Below, in pieces: positions 26,287-34,485 of a stretch of 64,000 nucleotides of DNA. This DNA comes from Aeromicrobium duanguangcaii (GTDB lineage: Bacteria > Actinomycetota > Actinomycetes > Propionibacteriales > Nocardioidaceae). Numbering within the stretch: position 1 is the stretch's first letter; each line of letters begins with the position of its first letter. The stretch is taken from NCBI RefSeq assembly GCF_024508295.1, contig NZ_CP101990.1:1860001-1924000 (forward strand). The letters are read 5' to 3'. Below the pieces are notes generated by a model. It ran no database searches. It had not been told where the DNA came from and was given only the letters and a program-made list of their open reading frames with translations. The translations under genes and the position numbers were made by a program.

Positions 26287-27392
26287 GAGCGCACCCCGTG
26301 CAGCCGCTCCATCTCGGAGAAGGCGTCGCCCATCCGCCGACACTGGGTGCGCAGGTCGTGGTGCTCGGTGACCCAGGCGCGGTTGAGGGCGCCCTGCTCC
26401 GCGCGTCGTGCCGGGTCGGTCAGCCACGCGACGAGCTGTGCCGCCAGCGCCTCGACCTGGTCGGCTCCCTCGACGTCGAGGAGGTCGTTGCCCGGCGCGA
26501 GGGCCTCGTGGTTGCTGCCGCAGCGCGTCGTGACGACGGGCAGGCCGCACGCCTGAGCCTCGACGTAGGCGAGCCCGAACTGCTCCTCCCACTTCCAGGT
26601 CGGACGCGGCGCGGTCGTGAAGACCGCGGCGCCGCGCAGCAGGTCGGCGACGCCGGCGGCATCGAGGCCGCCGACCAGCGTCACGCCGCTGGCCGGGTCG
26701 TCGGCCGCCGCGCGCACGAGCGGCTCGAGCGGCCCGCGGCCGGCGACGACCAGCTCGGCCTCGGGAACCTGCCGGCGCACGAGCGCCATCGCCTCGAGAA
26801 TGCGGTCGATGCCCTTGTTCTCCGCCAGCGGGCTGACGAACGCGACGACGGGTCGCTCGACCGGGGCGGACGCCGGCGTGAAGATCGCGGTGTCGACCCC
26901 GGGCTTGACCACGCGGATCACCGCGTCGTCGAAGCGGTTCTCGAGCAGGTGGTCACGCGCCGCGTCGACCATGCAGAGCAGGAGCTCGGCGTCGCGGCAC
27001 GACTCCAGCGCCTGACGATAGGGCGGCACCTTGTAGATGGGCTGACGCGCGAGGTTCTCCCACGTGACCACGGCCTGGAGCGGCTTCCGGCCCGTGCCGC
27101 GGCGCCGCCAGCGCGACGCCTGACCCGTCACGAGCGAGCACAGCTCGAGCGAGGCGACCCAGTCGAACTCCGCCGGGTCCTGGTCGCGCAGCTCATTGAC
27201 CCAGGCCAGCGCCCCGGCCTCGATGAAGCGCTTGATCGGACGTCGGTAGGTGCTGGGCACCCACGTGAGATCGCCGACCGGCTCGTCGCGGGCGAGCGCC
27301 GTGACGTGCGTGTCGCCCATGAGCGACATGTAGTAGAGCTCGCGGCGCGGTCGCTGGTCGGGCAGGGACACCCACAGGAGTTCGCGCGTCAC
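26283..27392 (-). CDS. GT4-family glycosyltransferase
   Basis: GT-B glycosyltransferase of 369 aa. The donor domain starts near residue 195 (VAFVSPLAENKGIDRILEA) and includes VVAGRGPLEPLV, LVGGLDAAGVADLLRGA and EEQFGLAYVEAQACGLPVV, the retaining E-x7-E-type motif. The N-terminal domain has an unusual WKWEE-type Trp-rich segment near the active site. GTG 27392 with AGGA 7 nt upstream is preferred; the 13-codon extension overlaps the GT2 stop region. It lies between a GT2 and a GT-C protein in the 32299-20433 gene series, consistent with lipid-linked oligosaccharide assembly. Confidence 0.86.
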   Translation of the reverse strand: MTRELLWVSLPDQRPRRELYYMSLMGDTHVTALARDEPVGDLTWVPSTYRRPIKRFIEAGALAWVNELRDQDPAEFDWVASLELCSLVTGQASRWRRRGTGRKPLQAVVTWENLARQPIYKVPPYRQALESCRDAELLLCMVDAARDHLLENRFDDAVIRVVKPGVDTAIFTPASAPVERPVVAFVSPLAENKGIDRILEAMALVRRQVPEAELVVAGRGPLEPLVRAAADDPASGVTLVGGLDAAGVADLLRGAAVFTTAPRPTWKWEEQFGLAYVEAQACGLPVVTTRCGSNHEALAPGNDLLDVEGADQVEALAAQLVAWLTDPARRAEQGALNRAWVTEHHDLRTQCRRMGDAFSEMERLHGVRS

Positions 27393-27402
27393 ACCACGAT
27401 CC

Positions 27403-28218
27403 TCACACCTGCACCTGACGGCGCCCCGCACGCGCCCCCCACAGGTACCCCGCCGCCTCCATCAGCCGCATGCCGGCCATGCCGAGCGCGTGCCCGGGCC
27501 GGCCGAGCAGGCGGCGCCAGTTCTGGGCGTAGGCCCGCAGCACGCCCGCGCCCTGGTCGGCCATCGCCCCGTCGTGCTGGTCGACGAGGGTGGGCAGGCT
27601 GAGCCCGTAGTAGTAGCGCTTCTGCCAGATGTCGCGCAGCGTCAGCCGGCCCTCGTCGTGGTCGACGATCACGGGAGCCAGCTCGACCGTGCCGCCGGAC
27701 TCGCGGATGCGGAACCGCAGGTCGGCGTCCTCGGGTCCGGACATCGACTCGTGGAACCCGTCGGCCACCATGTCGGACCGCCGCAGCAGTCGCGGGTTGT
27801 GCAGCCACGGCGCGTCGAGATAGCACTCGCGCTCCAGCGCCCGGCACGCCGTCCAGAACCCGTGTCCGATGGTCCGCTCGGGCAGCGCGACGCCGGTGGC
27901 GCCGGTCGTCGCGGCCGTGCGCACAGCAGCGCTGACCGCGTCGGGCGGCAGGTACATGTCGCTGTCGAGCCACAGGATCCACACGCCCTCGGCGGCCCGG
28001 ATCCCGCGGTTGCGCTGGGCGCTGCGTTCCGGGCCGCCGCTGATCACCACGTCGGCCAGGCCGCGGGCGATCTCGTCGGTGCCGTCGGTGCTGTGGTTGT
28101 CGACCACGATCAGCTCGACGTGCGGGTGGTCCTGGGCCTTCACCGAGCGCAGGCACGCCTCGATCGTGCGGCGGTTGTTGCGGGTCGGCACGATCACCGA
28201 CACCAAGGGCTCAGTCAT
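27403..28218 (-). CDS. GT2-family glycosyltransferase
   Basis: GT-A inverting glycosyltransferase of 271 aa. It shows SVIVPTRNNRRTIEACLRSV at the N-terminus, VVDNHSTDGT, RNRGI and the metal-binding LWLDSDMYLPPDA (DxD), then an EDADLRFR segment corresponding to the catalytic ED motif. It likely adds a sugar to a polyprenyl-linked intermediate on the cytoplasmic side. The ATG start overlaps the stop of the large DUF3367 gene by 8 nt (ATGACTGA). Confidence 0.9.
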   Translation of the reverse strand: MTEPLVSVIVPTRNNRRTIEACLRSVKAQDHPHVELIVVDNHSTDGTDEIARGLADVVISGGPERSAQRNRGIRAAEGVWILWLDSDMYLPPDAVSAAVRTAATTGATGVALPERTIGHGFWTACRALERECYLDAPWLHNPRLLRRSDMVADGFHESMSGPEDADLRFRIRESGGTVELAPVIVDHDEGRLTLRDIWQKRYYYGLSLPTLVDQHDGAMADQGAGVLRAYAQNWRRLLGRPGHALGMAGMRLMEAAGYLWGARAGRRQVQV

Positions 28219-31200
28219 CGTCGTCGTTCCTCCGGGCGAGCAGGATCAGGCTGCCGGCGACCGTCACCACGAGGCCGGCGGCCGCGAGATGGTGGGGCAC
28301 CAGGCTGGCCGAGATGATGTCGGCCGACAGTTCACCCAGGCTGCCGCGACGCCACTCGACGACCAGCAGCGCCAGGACGGAGACGAAGGTCAGCGCAGCG
28401 CCCGCGTACACGAGGCGGCGCGGGTCCACCGGACGCAGCCACATCAGGAGCGCGACCGCGACGGCGCCGGCCAGACCGCCCCAGCCGAGCAGCAGTCCCG
28501 CTCCGGCCACACCGGCGACGGCCAGCGCGGGGCCGCGGGCCCAGGCCGGACGCAGGCCGGTCGGACCGGCCGGGCCCTCGGGCAGCGCGAACAGCCGGCG
28601 GCGCACCAGGGCGCCGATCACCAGCGCGAGCGCAGCGAGCAGCCCGAGTCCGCTGGCGCCCAGGGCGACGTTGGACCAGCGCTGCGGCGCGTAGCGGATG
28701 TCGATCGTGGCGGCCGCGCCGTCCTCGATGATCCAGCCGGACGAGAACCCGTCCAGGGTCACGGGGGCGCCGAGGTCCTCGCCGTCGGCCGTCGCCCGCC
28801 AGTCGGGGTTGTGGCTCTGGCCGGTGACGACGGCGTAGGGGCCGTCGGCCACCTCGACGTCGAGCGTCATGCGCGTGTCGCCGTCGCGGGTGACCTCCGA
28901 GATGATCGGCGAGCCGAACCGCTCCAGCGATGCCCGGGTGTCGGTCAGGCGCAGGGAGTCCAGGGTGAACGCCGGATTCGCGTCGAACGTGTGCTCGCCC
29001 GAACCCAGTCGCGTCCGCTCGCAGCCGACCCACCGGGTGCCCTGTTGGTCGGCGCGCGCGAGCAGGCTCGTGGCCGGACGCATGTCCAGCCCGGTGCCGT
29101 CCGCCAGCGCAACCGGCAGGCAGTGCACCTCGTCGTCCGCCGCGTCCATCGCCAGGCCCGTGTCGATGTCGGTGAATGTCGCCGGAACGCCCGACGGGTC
29201 GCCGGCGATCCCCTCGATCGTCACACGGACGGCGGAGCCGCTGACCGGCTCGTCGAGGTCGATGGTCGTCTCGCCCAGGCCGATCTCGGACTCGCCCACC
29301 TCGACGCCGTCGACGGTGACCGACACCCGCGTCGCGCGATGGCGCGTCTGGCCCTCCTCGATGTCGGCGGCCCGCTGGACGATCCGCACCTGGTCGATGC
29401 GACGCTCGTCGCCGCGGATCTCCCACCAGGCGCCACGGGTCGTGCCGCCCGGCACCCACCCGGTGTCCGGGTCACCGTCGGCGGCGCGCGAGGCGCGGTT
29501 CGCCGGGTTGTCGAAGTAGAAGCCGCTGGACTCGGCCTCGACGTCCGTGCCGCGTCCCTCGACGCGGTCGTACATGACCTCGACCGGGCCGTTGACGCGC
29601 ACGTCTGCGCTGGTCTCGAACGTGCGGCGGTCCGGCAGCGTCACGATCCGGTTCAGGGCCCGCTCGGAGTCGTCGCTGGTGGACTCGGTGTTCTGGACCC
29701 GGGTCAGCAGGACGTCCAGCGGCGTGCGCGAGAAGCGCTGGCGGTTGGCCTCGTCCAGCTCCTCGTACACCTTCGAGAAGGTCAGCGGGGTGCGGCCGGC
29801 GACGTGCGCCTGACGCCCGACCCCGATCTCGGCGATGCCGACGAAGTTGTAGCCCTCGCCGCGGGTGGAGTCGATCGAGACCGTCAGCTTGTCGGTCCGC
29901 ACTCCCCCGAGTCGCGCCGTCGCCAGCCCGGACTCGGGCAGGGTGATCGTGTCGCTCCGTCCGCCGGCCGACACCGTCACCTCGTCGATCTCGACGTCGC
30001 CGATGGGCAGTTGCGCGATCGGCACCTCGTCGAGCTCGACCGGCTCGTCGAACGTCGCGACGAGGCGCTGGCCCACGGCGGTGCCGAAGTCACCGAAGCG
30101 CCAGCCGGTGGTCAGGTCGCCGTCCATGGCGAAGTCGCCCGTGCCGAAGGGCAGGTCGAAGAACGTGCCGCCGGACCGCGAGGTCGAGACCTTCACGACC
30201 GAGTCGACCCGCACCGTCTGGTCCGCCGGGTCGGTGCCGAGCGTGCGGGTGGCGCCGGGATCCTGGTCCTCGCGCAGCAGCGGCCCCTGGCCGACGGTCA
30301 GCCGGTTGGAGATGACGCTGCGGCGCGCGTTCGTGTCGGTCAGCACCATCCGCCCGGCGGTGTCGAGGGTCCGCGTGAACTCGTCCGTCGAGAGGTTCTG
30401 GGCGTACCGCACCAGAGGAGACGTCTCGAGCAGGCCGGCGTCGGTCAGCGCCGGGAAGGCGAACCCGTCGCCGGCCACGACGACCTGTCCGTCCAGGGGC
30501 ACGGCGCGCAGCGGCTCGCGGGCGCCACTGACGTCGTAGACCTGGACCGGCGGCAACTGCTGCTCGCCGTGGAAGAAGGGGTCCTCCATCGCCGGGGACA
30601 GGGTGTTCTGGCCCGGCACGCCGAAGTTCTGGCGTCCGAACAGACCCGGATCGGTGGAGATGCGCTGGTTCATCTCCGAGGGGCGGGCGCCGCCGGTGTT
30701 CTCCCAGACGACATCGTTGCGCAGCAGCACCTGACCCGCGCCGAGGTAGCGCGCCATGGTCGAGACGACCGCGCCCGTGGACGTGCCCGACTGCACCGAG
30801 CCGTCGAGCGCGGCGAGGAAGTTCACGCCCGCCGGCGAGGCGTTCGGGGTCGTCTCGGGCAGCACGGCCCGGCGGTCGAACAGGGCGTTGATGACGTCGT
30901 CGGGCCGTTCCTCGGTCCACCGGTAGAACGGCCGGACCTGGCCGGGCAGCACGAGGACGGAGCCGGGCTGGGTGCTCTCGTCGACCGCGGTGGCGGCCTG
31001 GCTCCAGTAGTCCGGGATGTCGATCGGCGAGATGTAGAGGCGACCGGAGAGCGCGGGCAGCGACCAGGCCGCGAAGACGGTGGCGATCACCACGAGGACG
31101 ACGGCTCGGGCCGGCTCCCGGCGCCAGACCCGGGGCACGAGGTGCATCACGGTCAGGACCAGGCCGATCGTCATCGCCACGACCAGGACGGCGCCGATCT

Positions 31201-32299
31201 TGTTCGTCGTGCGGAACGCCGACAGCGCGGGCACCTGGAGCACCTCGGCGAGCAGCCGTCCGAAGGGCGACGCGGGGCCGTCCTCGGTCGGGAACACACC
31301 CACCATCACGATGGCGGCGCCGAACACGGCCGTCGTGATGAAGACCCGGGCCCGGGTGCGCGCCCAGGCCAGCGCGGTCAGGCCGAGAGCCGGCCACAGG
31401 GCCGTGAGGATCACGATCATCGGGCTGACGACATAGACGGCGTGCTCGGGCACCCACGGTCCCGCCGAGCTGGAGCCGTAGAGCGGCCACATGCCCAGGC
31501 CACGCAGGACCTCGGTGAGCGACGAGACCTTGGCGATGCCCGTCAGCGTCTCGGAGCCCTCGACGATCTGCGAGCCCGTCGTCAGGGCGGCGAACGCCGG
31601 GACGAGCCAGTACAGCGAGAGCACCACGACGAACAGGGCCGACTTCGCGAGGACCTTGACCGCGTCGATCCAGCGCAGTCCGTCGCTGGCGCGGATGGCC
31701 AGGATGACCGGGATGACGGCCAGCAGCTGCAGCAACGGGACGACGGCGACGTTCATGCCGCTCATCGCGAAGAAGGTGAGGCCGAACAGGGCGGGCCACG
31801 CCCAGCTCGTCGGTCGGCGCAGGGCGTGGATCAGGCACAGCAGCTGCCAGGGCAGCAGCGCCATCGGCAGGGCGATCGCGAGGGTCGCGCCGGCGCTGAT
31901 CGTGTAGGGGTTGGCCAGGAACAGGACCGCGGCCAGCAGGCCGCCCCAGCGGCCGACGCGCGGGGCGACGACGCGCGTGAGGCGCGCGGCGCCCCAGGCG
32001 GCGACCAGCCACAGCACGAGGTGGAAGACCTTGAAGGTCAGCTCCGGCGAGAGTCCGATGCCGCGCAGCGCCGAGAGCACGAGCAGGACGGGTGCCAGCC
32101 CCACGTTGAAGTTCGGCGATCCGAGGTACGGCGACGCCGTCCACGACGACAGGTACTGGCTCAGCATCTCCCACGGACGGACGTAGACCTCGGGCTTGAT
32201 GTCCGTGTAGAAGGTGCCCCAGCCGTTCAGCCCGATGACCAACGCGAGGGCAAGGATCGCCGAGCCCACCACGACGCGGTAGTGGGTGAACAGACGCAC
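28211..32299 (-). CDS. Second DUF3367 giant membrane arabinofuranosyltransferase-like protein, 1362 aa
   Basis: An N-terminal polytopic GT-C region (about 1-420) includes TFYTDIKPEVYVRPWEMLSQY in the first loop and FLANPYTISAGATLAIALPM. A very large extracytoplasmic region (about 430-1240) contains two discoidin/CBM-like modules, near FAMDGDLTTGWRFG and RAADGDPDTGWVPG. Two to four C-terminal helices and an Asp-rich end follow. It shares architecture with the aftD-like gene 4 kb downstream but not close sequence. The GTG start has GGGAG 6 nt upstream. It is probably an arabinan- or heteroglycan-modifying transferase using a polyprenyl-phosphate sugar; the specificity is open. Confidence 0.82.
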   Translation of the reverse strand: MRLFTHYRVVVGSAILALALVIGLNGWGTFYTDIKPEVYVRPWEMLSQYLSSWTASPYLGSPNFNVGLAPVLLVLSALRGIGLSPELTFKVFHLVLWLVAAWGAARLTRVVAPRVGRWGGLLAAVLFLANPYTISAGATLAIALPMALLPWQLLCLIHALRRPTSWAWPALFGLTFFAMSGMNVAVVPLLQLLAVIPVILAIRASDGLRWIDAVKVLAKSALFVVVLSLYWLVPAFAALTTGSQIVEGSETLTGIAKVSSLTEVLRGLGMWPLYGSSSAGPWVPEHAVYVVSPMIVILTALWPALGLTALAWARTRARVFITTAVFGAAIVMVGVFPTEDGPASPFGRLLAEVLQVPALSAFRTTNKIGAVLVVAMTIGLVLTVMHLVPRVWRREPARAVVLVVIATVFAAWSLPALSGRLYISPIDIPDYWSQAATAVDESTQPGSVLVLPGQVRPFYRWTEERPDDVINALFDRRAVLPETTPNASPAGVNFLAALDGSVQSGTSTGAVVSTMARYLGAGQVLLRNDVVWENTGGARPSEMNQRISTDPGLFGRQNFGVPGQNTLSPAMEDPFFHGEQQLPPVQVYDVSGAREPLRAVPLDGQVVVAGDGFAFPALTDAGLLETSPLVRYAQNLSTDEFTRTLDTAGRMVLTDTNARRSVISNRLTVGQGPLLREDQDPGATRTLGTDPADQTVRVDSVVKVSTSRSGGTFFDLPFGTGDFAMDGDLTTGWRFGDFGTAVGQRLVATFDEPVELDEVPIAQLPIGDVEIDEVTVSAGGRSDTITLPESGLATARLGGVRTDKLTVSIDSTRGEGYNFVGIAEIGVGRQAHVAGRTPLTFSKVYEELDEANRQRFSRTPLDVLLTRVQNTESTSDDSERALNRIVTLPDRRTFETSADVRVNGPVEVMYDRVEGRGTDVEAESSGFYFDNPANRASRAADGDPDTGWVPGGTTRGAWWEIRGDERRIDQVRIVQRAADIEEGQTRHRATRVSVTVDGVEVGESEIGLGETTIDLDEPVSGSAVRVTIEGIAGDPSGVPATFTDIDTGLAMDAADDEVHCLPVALADGTGLDMRPATSLLARADQQGTRWVGCERTRLGSGEHTFDANPAFTLDSLRLTDTRASLERFGSPIISEVTRDGDTRMTLDVEVADGPYAVVTGQSHNPDWRATADGEDLGAPVTLDGFSSGWIIEDGAAATIDIRYAPQRWSNVALGASGLGLLAALALVIGALVRRRLFALPEGPAGPTGLRPAWARGPALAVAGVAGAGLLLGWGGLAGAVAVALLMWLRPVDPRRLVYAGAALTFVSVLALLVVEWRRGSLGELSADIISASLVPHHLAAAGLVVTVAGSLILLARRNDDDD

Positions 32300-32350
32300 A
32301 GGGGACTCCCTCGGGGGTTCGGCCGGACGGCCGCGAGCACAGCGTCGTCC

Positions 32351-32356
32351 AATATA
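32351..32356 (-). promoter_or_regulatory. Candidate -10 element for the DUF3367-GT2-GT4 operon
   Basis: TATATT on the minus strand, unusually AT-rich for this region, lies 52 nt upstream of the GTG start in the 114-nt gap shared with the divergent flippase gene. I see no convincing -35. Confidence 0.35.
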
Positions 32357-32413
32357 GCGTCGGTCACACGTTCGGTTACCCGAGAGTCACGAAGCCGATA
32401 CCCTGAGGGCGCC

Positions 32414-33601
32414 ATGCCCCTCCCGTCACGCCTCAGCCGGTCTCGCCCGGGCTCGGGAGCCGCCCTCGGCGTGACGATGGCCGTGGCCAACGTCCTGAGC
32501 TACGTCTTCGTCCTGATCCTGTCGCGCGCGCTCGGTCCGGCGGACTTCGGCGGCTTCTCGGCGCTGTCGGCATACGGCATCGTCCTGTCGGTCCCGGCCG
32601 GCGCCCTGCAGGTCATCGTGGCGCGTCACGTCGCGGGCACGCCGCCGCATTCACGGGGCCTGCGCACGGCCCTGGTGGTCGGCGTCGCGCTGGCCGCAGC
32701 CACGATCCTCGCCGCTCCCCTGCTCGCCGACGCCTTCCGACTCGACACGACCTGGTCGGCCGTCTGGCTGGGGCTGACGCTCGTGCCGATGACCCTGACC
32801 GGCGCCTTCCAGGGCATCCTGCTCGGGCGCAACCGGCTGGCGGCCCTGTCCGCCGTCTACGTCGCCACGGCGGCGGGGCGCCTGGCGGCCGGCGCCGGCG
32901 GCGCCGCGCTCGGACTGACGGTGGCCCAGGTCTTCTTCCTGCTGCTGCTCGTGGCGATCGTCGTCGCCGTCCTCGGCGCCGCCCTGTGCCGCAGCGACCT
33001 GACCCTGGACGACGACCGCCGCCTGGGCACCGAGCTGGTCCGCGCCACGATGTCGCTGGGCGCCTTCATCGCCCTGACCAACGTCGACGTGACCCTGGCC
33101 CGCGCCTACCTCGACGACCACGACTCGGGCGGGTACGCGCTGGCGGCCACCTTCGGCCGCGCCATGGGCTGGGGCACCCAGTTCGTCGCCCTCCTGCTCG
33201 TCCCCCGTATGCAGGGGGCCGGCGCGGCCCGGGCCTTCCGCCGCTCCCTGGCCCTGATCCTGGGGCTGGGGCTGGTCGGCGTGGCCGTCATCGCCGCCGC
33301 CCCGTCCTTCTGGATCCGCCTGGCCGGCGGCGCCGAGTACGCCGAGTTCGGGCCGCTGGCCATCGCCTGCGTCGCCCTCGGCGTCCTGTGGGCGCTCGTC
33401 CAGGTCTCGCTGTTCGCCGAGATGGGCCTGGACAGCCCCTGGCTCGGCCGCTTCACCTGGATCGTGCTGGCGCTGCAGTGCGCCGCGATCGCGCTGTGGT
33501 TCCACGACACCCCGTACGAGCTCGTCACGGTGTGTGCGATCGGCGCCGCCGTCATCGTCGCGGCGGCGCTGACCCGGTCCCGGAACCTCGGCCGGGCCTG
33601 A
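32414..33601 (+). CDS. Wzx-like polysaccharide flippase (MOP superfamily)
   Basis: Integral membrane protein of 395 aa with about twelve helices. It opens with MAVANVLSYVFVLILSRALGPADFGGFSAL, the typical polysaccharide-biosynthesis/RfbX N-terminus with the GPxxFG motif. It is expected to move polyprenyl-linked oligosaccharide across the membrane. ATG 32414 has GAGGG 6 nt upstream. The open frame continues thousands of bases upstream, but that part is antisense to the DUF3367 gene. It is divergent from the DUF3367 operon and ends 6 nt from a convergent methyltransferase. Confidence 0.87.
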   Translation: MPLPSRLSRSRPGSGAALGVTMAVANVLSYVFVLILSRALGPADFGGFSALSAYGIVLSVPAGALQVIVARHVAGTPPHSRGLRTALVVGVALAAATILAAPLLADAFRLDTTWSAVWLGLTLVPMTLTGAFQGILLGRNRLAALSAVYVATAAGRLAAGAGGAALGLTVAQVFFLLLLVAIVVAVLGAALCRSDLTLDDDRRLGTELVRATMSLGAFIALTNVDVTLARAYLDDHDSGGYALAATFGRAMGWGTQFVALLLVPRMQGAGAARAFRRSLALILGLGLVGVAVIAAAPSFWIRLAGGAEYAEFGPLAIACVALGVLWALVQVSLFAEMGLDSPWLGRFTWIVLALQCAAIALWFHDTPYELVTVCAIGAAVIVAAALTRSRNLGRA

Positions 33602-33607
33602 CCCGCC

Positions 33608-34441
33608 TCAGTCCTGCTTCTGCTCGATCGCGCGCGAGCGGCCCATGATGATGCGGGCGCCGAACTTCATGACGCCGGGGAACTTCGCCGCGGCCTTCCA
33701 GGCGATCCGGTTGAGCCGGTTCTGCACGTTCACCTGGTAGCGGCGCAGCCACTCGTCGCGACCCTTGAGCACGGTCGGGCCCGTGCGGCGGAACGTCAGG
33801 GCGTGCAGGCCGTTGGCCCAGCGCGGGTCGTCGTCGGACTTCGCGTCCCACTTCGCGTCGATCGTCCAGCCGGGGTGACGCTCGAGGAAGAGGCGGTGCG
33901 CGCGCTGCACGACGGGCCACGTGGCGTCGTCGACCAGGACGAGCGCCTCGTCGGCCAGCAGCGGCTCGACCACGGCGAGGGCCAGGTAGTGCGCCAGCAG
34001 CGTGTGCTCGCCGTCGTAGAAGTAGACGCCGACCGGGCGGTCGATGACGTTCGGACGCGCCATCAGGTCGAAGCAGTCGCCCTCGAGCAGTCGCACGTCG
34101 GCGCCGTGGCCGTACTTGGCGAGGTTCTCCATCAGCTCCGCGCGAGCCTCCTGGCCGGCCATGCCGAACTCCAGGAAGTTCTCCATCGCGTAGAACACCT
34201 TGTCGGCGTTGTCGCGCACGGTGCCGCACATCGAGCGGCCCTTGAAGGTGCCCACCTCGAGGTACGCCTCGTCCGCCGGCATGATCGCCGCGGCGAGGTT
34301 GAGCATCGCCAGCTCGTTCGAGGAGGTGAAGCCCGTGACGTCGGCCTTGACCTGGTCCCAGTAGGGATCGATGGGGTCGGTGTCCTGCGGGTCCCCGGGG
34401 AAGAGCGTGGGGGCGCGGTCGAAGAATGCAGAGGTGTCCAT
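33608..34441 (-). CDS. Class I SAM-dependent methyltransferase (Methyltransf_24-like)
   Basis: 277 aa. EAYLEVGTFKGRSMCG (motif I, near 55-70), VRLLEGDCFD, VGVYFYDGEHTLLAHYLAL and LVLVDDATWPVV follow the pattern of class-specific sugar or cluster methyltransferases of the Methyltransf_24 type, where an Asp-Gly-x-His motif contributes metal or acceptor binding. ATG 34441 has AAAGG 6 nt upstream. The upstream in-frame extension overlaps the neighbouring gene's coding region and is rejected. It is last in the hddC-acyltransferase series; it probably O-methylates a sugar. Confidence 0.82.
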   Translation of the reverse strand: MDTSAFFDRAPTLFPGDPQDTDPIDPYWDQVKADVTGFTSSNELAMLNLAAAIMPADEAYLEVGTFKGRSMCGTVRDNADKVFYAMENFLEFGMAGQEARAELMENLAKYGHGADVRLLEGDCFDLMARPNVIDRPVGVYFYDGEHTLLAHYLALAVVEPLLADEALVLVDDATWPVVQRAHRLFLERHPGWTIDAKWDAKSDDDPRWANGLHALTFRRTGPTVLKGRDEWLRRYQVNVQNRLNRIAWKAAAKFPGVMKFGARIIMGRSRAIEQKQD

Positions 34442-34485
34442 GAGTGCCTTTCGTGCGGCGATCAGCCTAACGGCATGTGGTCGGG

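Noticed and set aside
27869-32413. Very long plus-strand open frame running into the flippase
   Set aside because: It is antisense to the DUF3367 and GT2 genes, is composed of Arg/Asp/Gly/Val-rich low-complexity residues typical of GC-rich shadow frames, and has no recognisable domain. Only the part from 32414 is coding.
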